Shown here: positions 50,917-62,429 of the stretch, one piece after another
How positions within the stretch are numbered: position 1 is the stretch's first letter
Layout: each line of letters opens with the position of its first letter
Assembly (NCBI GenBank): GCA_022316685.1
Contig: JAKJHU010000030.1
Location: 18,312,893 to 18,376,892 of the forward strand
DNA length: 64,000 nt
Direction of reading: 5' to 3'
DNA from: Progne subis subis
Lineage: Eukaryota > Chordata > Aves > Passeriformes > Hirundinidae
Program-made: the position numbers and the translations under genes
The notes under the pieces: generated by a model
Database searches by the model: none
Told to the model about the DNA's origin: nothing
Seen by the model: only the letters and a program-made list of their open reading frames with translations

Positions 50917-51111
50917 GTGAAAAGGAAATTATTTGTTTTGAAGAGGCTGTCACAGGATAAAAAGGACTTTCAGTCACCAAGTGACGACAAACCGTGGCAG
51001 AAAAGTGCAGCCCTTCAGAGGCAGTCTCTGAAATGGAGGGATCCTGTGATGGAGCACAAACCTCATGAACTCAGACCTGGTGTCTTCAGGCTGCAAAAGA
51101 GGGAGTGCAAG
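50917..51111 (+). other. Candidate internal coding exon, 65 codons, phase 0-0
   Basis: A pyrimidine-rich run (about 50886-50905) leads to CCATAG at 50911-50916. The next 195 bases are exactly 65 open codons and end at GCAAG/GTGAGC, a strong donor at 51112. The peptide is very hydrophilic, rich in lysine, arginine, glutamine and serine, with no membrane segment or recognised domain. The frame is closed by a TAG just upstream of the acceptor, as expected for an intron boundary. Product unknown. A lncRNA exon or chance are alternatives. Confidence 0.18.
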
Positions 51112-52301
51112 GTGAGCTGCCCTCTTAAACAAGGGCAGTATGTGAGTGCCTCATCAAATGAAAATAAATGTGGCATTTAGCATTTTTCCATGTTAAAACC
51201 TTTCTCCTACAGGTCTAGGTTGCCTTCAGTTTTTCATGATAGGAGCTGTTGTGAGTTGTAGGAATGTACTGTTCCCATGGCATGGGGTCCTGACCTCCAG
51301 CATAGAGTTAGGTACTACTTTAATTAACAGCAATGGTCGCTGTGACTGCCAAAAGAGGAGAAGGCCAGCTCAGAGCACCATTTAACATAAAAATGCATTA
51401 GACCTCAGGAAATAAGACCACAAGTACATAATACTTTATGGACAGATGCTGCCTAAGCAGACAGCTCCCCTGACCAGAGAAGATTAATTTAATGCATGTA
51501 TATGACACTCCCCTTTTAAAGCATCACTCATATGAGCAGAGTGCTCTTCTCTATTCTTTTGACTTTGTGCCAGAGGGAGAGGACAGCCAAGTTGCCCAAC
51601 TTTAAGAAAAATAGACCTTCAAACACACTATCACCAGATTTCTGCACTAACATAATTTTGTAGCAGGGCTGGTACACCCTAAACTCATGGGCCAATTTGT
51701 GTTTTAATTCATACAGGCAAATTGCCTTGTGACAAACTCAGTATTAACTCATTTATCATCTCTTTTTTCCGCTCAGCTCACCAGCTACAGCTTTATTTGC
51801 CGCCTAAATGCTGAACTATAGATAGCTTGAGAGGCAGAATTTGAAATGATAAATGAATGCACCTGACAAACTTAGCACCTTGAGCAGTGATCTTGTCAAG
51901 CTTTACAAACTAAGCAGAATTGGGTTAGACCTGCACTGAAAGGCTGAAAGACTGCAACCCCTATGAAGAGGAGGGGAAAGAGAAAGCAGAAGGTGACATT
52001 CAACTTTACTTTCACCAGGACAGCAGGGAGAAGGTTCCCTTGTGTAGCCCTGTGAGTGTTGAAGAAAAGCCATCAGCTAGAGCATGTTAATGTTATTAAC
52101 TTTGGTTTGAAGGCATTAGAGGAGAGTTTTGCATTGATGCTTTTTATGATTGCAGGGTGATTTTTTTGGTTTTTTTTTTTTCACCAGATCATGCATCCAC
52201 ATTGCATCCTCCTTTTGCAGTATTTGCCGTCAGCCTTGTAGCTTCTGAAGAGGGAGGACTCTTGCCTATGGCAAAGCCCAGTACTGTCCATCTGAAGCAT
52301 C
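51112..52301. other. Unique non-coding sequence
   Basis: About 1.2 kb. 51700-51870 is AT-rich and repeat-free with TTTATC and ATGATAAATGAATGC-type cores, a weak enhancer candidate. Nothing coding recognised. Confidence 0.5.
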
Positions 52302-52625
52302 TTGAAATTGCAGAATTATTGAGTTGGAAGGGACATTTAAATCCCCAGTTTAAAAAGTCCAACCCCACCCCCCCCCCCCCCCCCCCCCTGCAAAGTGCAG
52401 GGACATGTTCCTGCACTAAACAGATTGCTCAGAGCCCCATCCAACCTGACCTTGAATGTTCTCAGGAAAGAGGCATCCATCACCTCTCTGGGCAACCTCT
52501 TCCAGGGTTCCATCATTGTAAGAAACATCTTCCTTTTATCTAAGTTCACCCTCCTTCAGTTTAAACCTGTTACCCCTTGGCCTATTGCATCTGGCCCTGC
52601 TAAAAAGTTTATTTCTATCTCTGAA
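52302..52625 (-). mobile_element. CR1 LINE fragment with an expanded C-tract
   Basis: Minus-strand CR1. The degraded terminal motif GCAGAATTATTGAGTTGG lies at 52309, then GGGACATTTAAA. The normally short C-rich block of the CR1 3' UTR is expanded here to C21. Upstream lie the ORF2 end codons, including CCTCTCTGGGCAACCTCTTCC near 52490 and the block near 52560-52580. It is truncated at the 5' end near 52625. Confidence 0.93.
52368..52388. repeat. C21 homopolymer inside CR1
   Basis: C21 preceded by CCCCA. It lies in the 3' UTR of the CR1 copy, so it expanded after insertion. It produces poly-proline and poly-glycine artefact frames on the two strands. Confidence 0.95.
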
Positions 52626-55248
52626 GTTGTACGCCTGTTTTCTAATAAAATAAAGGAATAATGCAACTGCTGCAAAGCTGAGATCCAAGCAACCTGATAG
52701 GCTTAAAAAGTAAATGGGTTAGAGATAAGGAAAAAAGCAAAAAGAAAGAAAAATAAGTATAAAAATGCTGTGAAGTCTGCAAGCATATACAAGACTGAAA
52801 AGAAAACATACTATTGCTTGGGCAATTATTTTTTTTAATCTGTTCATCATTTTAATATTTACATTTTTTTACGTTGACATCAGCCTCTTTGCTGTCATTA
52901 TCATTCTCACATCTTAGTCTGATTCCCTCTGCCCTTTTCTCCTTCATTTCATTTCAACTTTCTTCCAACATTCTTAGACAGAAATTCCCACAAGATTCCT
53001 GATTGCTGGTGTCCAGAAAGAGGAAGGAGAACTGAATGAGTTCCTCTGGTGAGGAAAACCTGTGATGGGAATTCACCTGTTGAAATTGTATTGCACAATT
53101 CCAAAATTCTCAAACCTGTCAGTGCCCAGGAATCAGACAGGCTGCAGGTGCCAAAAGCCACAGGCAGAGAAGCTTAGATCACTAACTCTGACAAACAGAC
53201 CCCTGTTCTCTTGTGAGAATAACCCCAAGACTTTTATCTGGTAGGCACTTTGTCATGACTGTTTGGATCCTCTCCACTAACCAGCTCAGCTTCAGAGGGT
53301 GCTCTTCAATTTCTTTTGAGTTTTGTTGCTGTTAGAAATTAAACTTCACCCTCTAGGGATTTTTCACTCATTGTGTGATGAACCTTCATGCCTATTAATG
53401 CTATGCCATGAAAGCAGGCTTTTTCATAATTTCCTGCTCTTCTTTATGATTAATTTCATCTGCTAATCAGCAGAAAAACAACAAAACATCTTTACAAGGA
53501 ATGAGCTCTGAAAGGGTAAAACCTCAAAAGACCCCAGCTTTCACCTGAAGCTCTATGCCATCCCCAAAGTCTGGTTTCTATTTCCAAAAAATTCAAGAGG
53601 TCTTTAAATCCCCTGTTGTAGTCTATACCAAGCTGACCTGCTTGGCATGCAAACTTTTATATAACAAGAAAGTGCTACTGCACACAAAATTAAAAAGGAT
53701 GGATGGTCTCAGTAATAGACATGACTCCACTTCTTACCAGCTTCCTCAGCAAATCAAGTTATGTCACTGAGGTAACTTCTCAGCATTTGCCACTAACAGG
53801 AACAGCAAAGTACTCAGAGAGTTGATCTGGAATAATAGCTGACACAAAACACATGGGACAATTCATCACAATAAAACTGCACACAGGTAAATTGCTTTCT
53901 CAAATTCCTCAGAATTACAGAGAACTCAAGAGACGGAAAAAAAAATGCTGAAACAGAGACTTTAAATCATTGTCTCTCCCAACTCAGAAATTTATAATGG
54001 AGCAAACAAGGGAATCCCTCAGTGCACCTCACCCCAGTGAAGGCATCTATGAAAGTTTGCACATGCTGAGCTTTTTGGCTGTAGAGTGAATCTCAGCAAA
54101 AAGAAGGACATAAATTTTTGCAGGTGTAGTGAGTTGAATGGGACATAGAGGTGTGAGGGGTGCTACGGGAAGCAGCAAGAGAAGATTTCTGGGTGGCAAA
54201 GGCAGGAGGGAGCCTGAAGCAGGGAAATGGGACCTCAATCAAGTGGCAATCCCAGATGTCTGCTGGAGTAGTTTTCCACACAGCAGCAAATTCATCCATT
54301 TTACTCCATAGCTGCTGCTGAAGCAGTGCAAGGTGGGGAGAACCCAGACAGTGCTATGAACTTCTTTAAAATAAAATAGTACTGCTAAAATACCACATAT
54401 TTTATCTTGACAAAACTGCTCCCCTGTGTAGGAGATGCTGACACCATCATGGGAGGCATAGAAAAGTATCTGATGGCACAATGAGCCCAGAGGGAGAGAG
54501 AGAGAGAAAGAATGAAGTAATTGCTTTGCAAGCTGTTAAATGCAGCCTTTGCAGAGTATAGGGTTTTCCTGAGTGAATACATGTCATTTTTCAGTTTTTA
54601 CCCTCCAGACATTGGAAAAAATGTAAATTTATTAAAAAAAAATAATAATTTTGACTTGACAAAGCATGGTTTTCAACTAATACAAATTCTCCTCAGGTAT
54701 GCTTTGTCCCTATTATTTGACTTGGCAGATAATTACAAATCAAGCCCTCTTGCCTACAGATTTGCATCTTAATGGTGAACTTTTGAAGAGCTCTTTGCCT
54801 TTTTTTATTATTATCTTTCAAAGCAATCTGAAAGGATCAGATACTTGTACATTGAATACAGTATAGATCTACAATCTGATTCCACTTTGGAGATCTCAGA
54901 CTTTTTTTATTATTGTTATTTTGGACAGGATTGTGGTATTTCACATGTCTGTAATTTTCTTTTGGACAAAAGTCAGATTTTCTTACAACTGTGGTTATCT
55001 CCTTAGTACACAAGATATACTGAGATATCAGATGTTTATATTCGTTAAAAGAAAAACAATTGGTTTTGGACAGGGAGCAATTTGGTTTGGGTTTACTTAT
55101 GGCATACCTAAAAGAATTACGTGCAGTGACAAATTTGGCTTATGGGATATGGCTTGAGGCACAGAGAAAAGAGAGGGGAAATTTGTGCCATGTTGAGTCC
55201 AGGTAATATCCCAATTCATGGAACTGGGATATTCAATTAATATTCAGG
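52626..55248. other. Unique non-coding sequence
   Basis: About 2.6 kb, AT-rich, with short (GA)n at about 54493-54510. No gene, RNA or transposon recognised. Confidence 0.5.
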
Positions 55249-55600
55249 GAATCATTAGGGATGAAAAAGACCGCTAAGATCAGTGAGTCCAACAACAAAC
55301 CCTACAATCCTACCCTGCCCAACCCATCCTGTTTCCAAGCACCACATCCACATGTTTCTGAACACATCAGGGGCTATAATGACACCATTTCCCTGGAGAA
55401 TCTGTTCCAAAGTGTAATCACCCTTTCAGTGAAGAAACTTTTCCTAATATCAAATCTAAATATCCACTGGGACAACTTGAGGCCTTTTCCTCAGATCCTG
55501 TCACTTGCTAGCTGGGAGAAGAGACTGATCCCCAGCTGGCTACTCCCTCCTGTCAGGGACTTGTAGAGAGTGATAATGTCCTCCCCCCCTCCGAGCCACC
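55249..55600 (-). mobile_element. CR1 LINE fragment
   Basis: Minus-strand CR1 of about 350 bp. The 3' end lies at GAATCATTAGGGATGAAAAA near 55250. ORF2 C-terminal codons run from about 55370 upward, including the CTTTTCCTAATATC block at 55438 and CTTGAGGCC at 55475. The frame at 55491-55600 still encodes CR1 thumb residues before fading. It is truncated at the 5' end near 55600. Confidence 0.93.
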
Positions 55601-56314
55601 TTTCTTCACATGCATTAAAATGCTTTTTCCTGAAAGCTACACTGAAAGCTCTGTTTGGGGCCACCCCTTTCTTTGGATATTGTTTGCACGTCCAGGTGGA
55701 TCTTGGCAGAGGTGCTTTCCCAGCAATGTCTCCTGGCTTTGTGCTGAGGAGCAGGCAAACTTGACATGTTTGCTGTGAGCAGCTTTGTTCAAAATTCCTG
55801 TTGGTCACTGCTGATGAAACAAAATAGAACAAAACAGAACAAAACAAAAACCCCAACAGATTCTGGGAGGTACTAGGTGACTTACTCAAAACAATCACTG
55901 ACCATGGTATGGAAAAAAATCCCTGAGAAAGCCTGGTATGAGCCAAGCACGAATTAGAACCAGGTCACTTCTGCTGTCAGCGAACTGAGGCCTTGAATTG
56001 AAGCTGTTGGTGGCACAAGGTCAGATCAGCACTAAGCAACAGTGTGTCCTGCAAATATCAGGCATTTTTTACATCTCAGAAGAGACCTGCAAAGTACTTT
56101 GCAAGGCACAGATGAAGACCCATCATATCCAGAAATGCAATAAGTGGAATTAAAAGAGGAAAAAGCTGTTGAGATATGGAGTTTCTTGGCAGTGGTCTGT
56201 CCTAGGTTACAGTGTAAATATGTGCCCAAAGTATGTATTCTGTCACCATCTACATGAGCTGTTGAAACTAGGCTGGGCAGTGTTTCCCTTGCCCCCTCCC
56301 TCCAGACTCTCTTC
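55601..56314. other. Unique sequence with a possible old SINE relic
   Basis: About 700 bp. It contains a short (AAAAC)-type run at about 55820-55850 and the MIR-like segment listed at 55880. Otherwise unrecognised. Confidence 0.45.
55880..55990 (-). mobile_element. Possible ancient MIR-type SINE relic
   Basis: GTGACTTACTCAAAACAATCAC followed after about 60 bases by GAATTAGAACCAGGTCACTT resembles the minus-strand MIR core (GTGACTTGCCCAAGGTCAC ... AGAACCCAGGTC). Partial resemblance judged from memory. Confidence 0.25.
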
Positions 56315-56811
56315 TGTTAATGGCCCATCAATGCCCAGCTGCATGACTCATAGGTAACTCCCTGCAGGAGCTATCTCTGTTTAATGGGCAATCAAGGACC
56401 CATGGCAAGACTGATAGAATGATATCAGCCCATTGTGAGATGCTCTGCCCAGGGGGAGGAGCCAAGCATTCCCACCTGGATATAATCTGGGATTTGGGAC
56501 AGCACAGGCAGCCTTACCCACTGGATTCCCAGAGGACAAGAGCTACCAGACCTTTCTATGAGATCACTGCTTCAACAAGACCACTTCATCTGGACTGCTA
56601 CCACCATGGTGTCAGGTTGTATTCTGGCTCTGTCAGGGATCTTTTGTACTATTGCATTTGTGGGGGGTTTTTTTTTGTTTTGTTTTGGTTTTTTTTTGTT
56701 TTGTTTTGTTTTTTTTTTTTTTTTTTTTTTTTTTTGTTTTGTTTTTTGTTTTTTTCCTCTCCTATTAAATTATTTTTCTAACTTAGATTCTCTTGCTGGT
56801 TTTGCTTTCAA
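56315..56811 (+). mobile_element. Solo LTR of an avian endogenous retrovirus (LTR B)
   Basis: About 500 bp in plus orientation. It starts near TGTTAATGGCCC at 56315. It has a TATA-like ATATAAT at 56480-56486, a GGGACAGCACAGGCAGCC segment characteristic of a passerine LTR family as I remember it, and a polyadenylation signal ATTAAA at 56764-56769 after a long T/G tract. No internal retroviral genes or partner LTR are present. The 3' end is approximate (56811 or slightly beyond) and no clear target-site duplication was seen. Confidence 0.7.
56668..56755. repeat. T-rich (TTTTG)n tract inside LTR B
   Basis: Eighty-eight bases of T and G between the R-like region and the ATTAAA signal. It has expanded inside the LTR and yields the phenylalanine-rich artefact frame that makes the 56558-57211 open frame look long. 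Confidence 0.95.
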
Positions 56812-57090
56812 GCCAGCACATAGTCACACATTACCATCAGTCAGTAGTTCTCTGGTGCATCATGACTGGTTTCCTGAACCCTCTGGAAGCAGAAACTGTG
56901 AAGATTCATGCTCTAACCTACCATGTTTCTCCTCCAATGAAGCTTTTCCATACAAACTTTGGAAGGCACACGTGGCAGGCTCTTGCATTCACTGCACACC
57001 CATCACAACACCAAGGCTGCCTCTGCAGACCAGTGGGGGTCCCCAGCATCTCCCAAAAGTTCATACAGCTTTCCCTGCTGCACTGCTCCC

Positions 57091-57212
57091 AGAATCACAG
57101 AATATTCTGAGCTGGAAGGGACGCACAAGGATCATCAAGCTCAGCTCTTACAGAGATCAATCCACAACCGTGGTGTTATTTACACCATGCTCTAGGCAAC
57201 TGCTAATTTAAC
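57091..57212 (-). mobile_element. tRNA-Ile-derived SINE with CR1 tail (TguSINE1 type)
   Basis: Read on the minus strand from about 57212, the element begins with a degraded tRNA-Ile head: TTAGC, then GTTG, then CTAGAGCATGGTG, AATAACACCA, and GTTGTGGATTGATC, corresponding to the D-arm, anticodon region and T-arm. It has lost two bases in the A-box region. It is fused to a CR1 3' end (CTTGATGATCCTTGTG, then CCCTTCCAGCTC) ending in ATTCTGTGATTCT at 57091. Such tRNA-Ile/CR1 composites are the TguSINE1 family of songbirds, moved by CR1 reverse transcriptase. Both pol III boxes are degraded, so it is a dead copy. Confidence 0.8.
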
Positions 57213-59502
57213 AGAAGATATTTAATCTCTTAGTCAATACATCAGAAATTTAAAATACCAGTTAAGTAACCAACACTAGGAAGGATTTACAACAGCACTA
57301 GGTTCTAATGTTGAATATTAAACAACCAGACTCTTACTTGAATCAGAATTTAGACTCCAGTCCCTCAAAAGAAGAAATATGTAGTTTGTCCCCTCATTTA
57401 GTGGTACTGAAGTGTCCTGTTAAATAATTAATAAATCAGGATGAATTTAACTATATTTCTGTCAGTTTTGTTTTCAAACCAGTGGATAATAGTTTTGACC
57501 ATATAGTATACTATACTGTCAGATTATTGCTCACAGCTATTGTTGACCATGGCATTACAGATGACTCTTCAGTGGTGACAGTGCACAAAACATGGACTCT
57601 GCTTCTACCAGCCCTGTCCTGGGGCAGGAGCTGGGGGCATGTGGGGGCAGCCAAAAGCACAAACGTGACCTGCCAACACAGCTGTGCATTAAGCTGCACT
57701 AAGTCACTTCCCGTATCTCCCAAAATTGTGCCTCAAGCCCGGTTGTGTAGTTAGCCCAAGATCACATGGAAATTTTGTCCCGCAGCAGGGCTTCCCTGGC
57801 TGCTGACAGCAGTCAGGTCTTGGGATTATCCTTCATTGTGTCAAAGGAAACCTGGACAAAGGTAGCTCCTGGCAACTCCAGTGAATATCAAACATTACAG
57901 AGAGGTCATCAAGAGCCCCATTATTCATAATTCTCCCCTAGCTGCTACCTCTTCCCTGTAAATCTTCATTTCAGTACCCAGGGGAATCCTCGACAGCCTG
58001 AATTCAAACCGGGACCAATTCAACAGATAACAGAATACAAATCTCTAAATATATTTGTTCAAACAAATTAATTCCCTTTCATGTCCTTGAAATTCAGATA
58101 GGGTGGAAGAAAATGTGTCATTTGATGACACATTACTTTTCCTCATCTCCATCCATCTTCCCCAATGCTTATTCAATAGTTACATGACTTGAATTCATCA
58201 CATCAAGTGTACACCAAAATTGAATTAAAACAATTTGAGTCAGAAGGCATACAGATGCTCATATGTTTTCCATAGCTAAGGACATCCTGTTAGAGCTGCA
58301 CAGCTGCAAATCTTGAAACATTTAAAAAGAAAATTGCTTTATATGGAGGAAGGAAAGAGAGGGAAGATGCCTGGTTTTAAAGAATTCATGTTCTACATTA
58401 TGATGTTTGGTGTATTTTTTAAGTTTTATAAAGGAGAGTTCTGGGTACAAAGTAGGAAAATTCCATTAGTGTCTCCAGAAAGGGCTTTAAAAATGCTCTA
58501 TAAAGCACTTTTGCACTAAAAAGTATTCTTCTAGACACATTATTCAGGGACAAATTAGACACATCCTTAGTCCACTGAGAATTTAAAATAGAATTAAAGA
58601 ACACATGTTTACAGAGGCTTCAAGAAAGGGATTTCTAATCAAATGTAGGCAACAAAAGACCCCAAAAAACAGCACTAGGATCAGATTATCAGAGGGTGCA
58701 AATTGGTGGTGAGACTCCAACCATGAATTTCTGATAATTTTCAGTTGCCATTTTTACAGGTATTTGAGTGAGAGAGGGACGGGTAACTTTGATCTACTGT
58801 TTATTTAATGGCATGAGAAGCTGACCAAAGTCAGAACTCAGTCAGAAGAACACACTAAGCAGAAGAATACCAGGGAAATGGACCTGACAGAAAATAATAT
58901 TTGCAATCAAGTCCTCCTCCCCATAACTCCACAGCTCTATAACAGACACAGCAGCAGTAATCATGATGCAGGATTTGCCTCAATGGGCTTTAATTTGAGC
59001 CTTCCCTCCTTCAGAGGAAATGGAGATCCCACTTATTTTTTGCTTGTTCAAGCCTTTTCTTTAGTATTGTGTCTGTGAGCACGGGTGTCATTTACTTCTA
59101 TCATTTCCAAGATGCTGACACATTATAATCATCTAAGATCCCTTCTAATGCATTTAGTATTGCATACAGATAAATAGCAGAGTATCAAAGAGATCTCCTA
59201 GAATAATTTCTGATTTGTGCTACACAGAATCTCTGTCAGAATGCAGGAGAAAATGTTAGCTTTGCCAGAAACAATGGCTCTTTTCCCCTTGTTTTCAGAG
59301 GTAGCACAAGAGAAAAGGTGGAAAACTTAATTTCAGCTCTCTGCAGGAAAACTGCTGTGGAGTTATGCTGTCTTTCATTATATTTGTCAGTGTGTTTCCT
59401 TTTCACAGGCTGCAAGTGAAGGAAAAGACAGAAACTGAACAGGCTGCGAACCTGTGGGAGCCCCCAGCCCTTCAACCCTTTTTACTCTTCCAGCCATCCA
59501 AA
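57213..59502. other. Unique non-coding sequence
   Basis: About 2.3 kb. It contains a faint MIR-like patch near 57745-57825 (AGCCCAAGATCACATGG) and an AT-rich repeat-free stretch at 57900-58240. No gene recognised. Confidence 0.45.
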
Positions 59503-59556
59503 CAGCTGGTTGAATACCAGTTCACTCCCAGGAGTAAATGGGTATTCAACCACCTG
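59503..59556 (+). ncRNA. 54-nt near-perfect hairpin, unknown
   Basis: The two halves of 59503-59556 pair over 26 positions with three mismatches and one G-U. The outer continuous block is GGTTGAATACC against GGTATTCAACC, and the inner block is ACTCC against GGAGT around a 2-nt centre. As RNA it would fold into a long stem, with the centre opening to a small loop. It is shorter than typical animal microRNA precursors (about 60-80 nt) and the loop is tight, so a small-RNA role is speculative; it may be a template-switch palindrome. Confidence 0.35.
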
Positions 59557-59871
59557 AGTCTTTTGTCCACATCTTTGCTCTTTCCAGGCAAACAATAGAA
59601 GGGAAAGATCTGTTCTTTTCAGTCATCCATGGCAACAGAAAGATATAAGTGTCCAAAACACCACTGTAAGCAGCTTCTCCTTCCTACAACCACAAATTGG
59701 GGCACAGTGATCTTCTCTAAGGAAATGACATCATCACATGTGTGCTTTTGAAAAGAGCTTTTCTCAAGGATCCAGTTGATTTATGTGATTGCTTCTCTCT
59801 AGGCAGTAGAGTATGGCCCCTGTGAAGCAATCTGTGGAACCCAACTGGACCAGATGCTGTGTCCGTTTCAG

Positions 59872-60088
59872 CTGGCAGAGTTCCCTTGTCCCCAGAGGAT
59901 CTGCCCTTGGCAGTGACAAAAGAGAGCGGGACACAGGGGTGTCAGCAACTCCGGATGTCACAAGGCCTTTGGAAATGGACTGGACCATCCACACCAAAAC
60001 GTCCTCTTCCAGAAAATTCATCACAGGGTATTCAGTGAGGGTGTATCCCCAGGACACGGATGTCTGGCACCACAAGACAAGAACAAAT
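59872..60088 (+). other. Candidate internal coding exon, about 72 codons
   Basis: The pyrimidine-rich TGTGTCCGTTTCAG ends at 59871. A 217-base segment follows and ends before GTAAGA at 60089. The plus frame is open throughout (from 59813 to 60139) and more CpG-rich than the surroundings, with ordinary protein-like composition, including DWTIHTKTSS and GYSVRVYPQDTDVWHH. The exon would enter with one base completing a codon and leave in phase 0. The minus strand is also open here, which weakens the case. I do not recognise the protein; a chance open frame or an unrecognised LTR fragment are alternatives. Confidence 0.22.
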
Positions 60089-61270
60089 GTAAGACTCAGC
60101 AGTCTTGTACAGCTGACACATATTAAATCATCAGCCTGACCTGCAAATACACCCAGGATTAATCCCTAAAGGCATTTTTATCCGAGTTCTAACTTGGCTT
60201 GGTATCAATTAATTTGGGACATATAACAAGATCACAGCAGGAGATGAAATGGCTGTATCTTCACATGCCCCAATTCTTAACTATTGAATTTTCTAATTAA
60301 AAGAAGCATAAATAAAGAAGACATCCAAGAGCTTCTAAGTTCTTTTAATTAGAGCATATAAAGAAAACCACACAAGAGCATCCAGAGAACTTACAGCAAT
60401 GCTAACCAAATGTGGATTCGTTGAACAATTGCTTACAGCAACTCTCCCTCTATTCCTATAGATTAGGATAAAAATTATCATTGTCTGTAAGTGAGAATTA
60501 TGGCAATTACCATCTTTAAGTGATTTATCTGAAAGCAAGCACCTAATTCCTTATGCATGTGCCTTCATAAAGAAGTGTTTGCTTTCCACAGTGTAGAGAA
60601 GAATTGCTTGGATAAAAGGAGGCAGGACATGTCATCTGAAACGTCCTGGGTTATCTCAATGGCCTTGAGAAAGCCCAGAGCAGATTCCAGAATCTTAGGT
60701 CCCCTTAGACACCATCTCATTTTTCCTGCACAATTATCTTTGATATCTCAGGGTTTCCCACTTGTGTTTAGGCAACTGAATAATTTCCATCAAACAGCAC
60801 TGCATGCTTAGGCATGCTGATAACTCCAGAATTTTAGGGAGTCAATACTGGATCCTGACCAAAGATATTGATTACTGCAACCTTTCCAGAGTAAACCAAT
60901 TACATATACACTCCAATTAGTGACAAAGAAAATCTCTAATATCCCCAACAAACACAGTTCATTCCAAGATAGTGTTTGTTTTATCTCTCAAAATACACTT
61001 ATAGTCTCAATCTGAGGAACTACTTCATTTACTTGCCTGGAAATGAAATAGCTGATATGATAAACCTCTGTGATGTCATAAATTGCACGGAGACAGTCAA
61101 AGGCTGAACAACTTCCAGCTGCCTTTTCCAATAAAATAGAAGGAATAACATAAAGCCATCAAGTTAAAAAATATAAAAAGAAAAAATGAGATCATTTATT
61201 ACATGCTATGTTTATAAGTGACTGTAGATAGGATCAGTTATATAAGGGGAGAGAAAACAGATGGGCTTTA

Positions 61271-61271
<1 letters not shown>

Positions 61272-61320
<49 letters not shown>
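61272..61320 (+). repeat. A49 homopolymer
   Basis: Forty-nine consecutive A, the longest homopolymer in the window. No AATAAA lies 10-30 bases upstream and no cDNA-like body is visible. Length is uncertain in most sequencing technologies. Confidence 0.95.
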
Positions 61321-61321
<1 letters not shown>

Positions 61322-62429
61322 CCAGAAATTACTGAGCCAAAAGTCTTAGAAAATGGGGAAAAGATCCTGGGGAAAGATCAGGATATAGTTATCCTTAATC
61401 TCTTTCTTTGCATCCATTTCAGGTAAGGACTGGGAAGAAGATCCTGAGCTTGTAAATATTTTCTGATAATGAAGACTCTTAGATTAGCAAAGTGCAAGTG
61501 TAATAAATGTTGCAAGTGATCTCTGGAAATAAAGAAATACTGGTGACAGTAATGACCTAAATGCCTCCTGATTTCCCTTCTCAATTGTTACTATATACAA
61601 TCAACATCACAGGTTGCAAATCAGTAGGATTGCAAAAGACCTAAGACTTCCTAGTGTAAGGAAATACCATCCAATTTATTTTTCTTTTTTTTTTTTTTCC
61701 CTATTGACAGGTGTCTCAGTTGTAGGCAAACTTCTTGATATATTTGTGACCTCACAGGTGAGATTCTACACATTGTCTCATTACACAGGTGACAGTAGAA
61801 GGATGATGGGACAGGGCTGGGAATGAGCCTTGGCCAGTGGGGCTCCTCTGAAAAGTCTTCTGCTGTCAGCCTGCTGCAGGCTGTGCAAAGAGCAGAGACA
61901 GCATGGCCCTGTGCCCCCAAAGCAGAGGACAGAAATGGGGAAAAGAATTTGAGTCTCCTGCCCATCACCTGGGATTAGGATGGTCCATGGCTCATTTTTA
62001 TTCAAAAGCCTTTTTTTCCCAGGAGGACAAACAAATACTGTCCCAACAAAAGGGAAAGGGTTAGGAACTGGTTACATCATGGAGACACGTTGCTAGGTAT
62101 TTCATAGTCTCTGGGGTACACGGGAAACCACAGGAACTTTGAATTTCTAAATTTTCCTGAAATATGCAGTCCTTGCAATAATCCAACCTCCTCATCCAGG
62201 GATTATGAATAGTTTAATTTATACACCTGTGCTACCACTTTGCTTGTCCAATGCATGTATCCTTTCATGTACACCCTTAGATCTACATGATCCCTCTGCT
62301 AGTGCTCAACTGGTCAAACCTTTGACACACCTAATGGGAAATTAATTCCCACAAGCCAAAGTGGAAAAGCTACCTGCTCTACCCATCCTCAGAGCTGGAC
62401 TCTAATCCCCACAGGAAATGTCTACAGAC

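Noticed and set aside
52157..52549. Proline-rich plus frame and glycine-rich minus frames
   Set aside because: Produced by the C21 tract inside CR1.
56558..57211. 217-codon plus-strand open frame
   Set aside because: It runs through the LTR and the T/G tract, giving dozens of phenylalanines, and continues into the SINE. No domain; artefact of low complexity.
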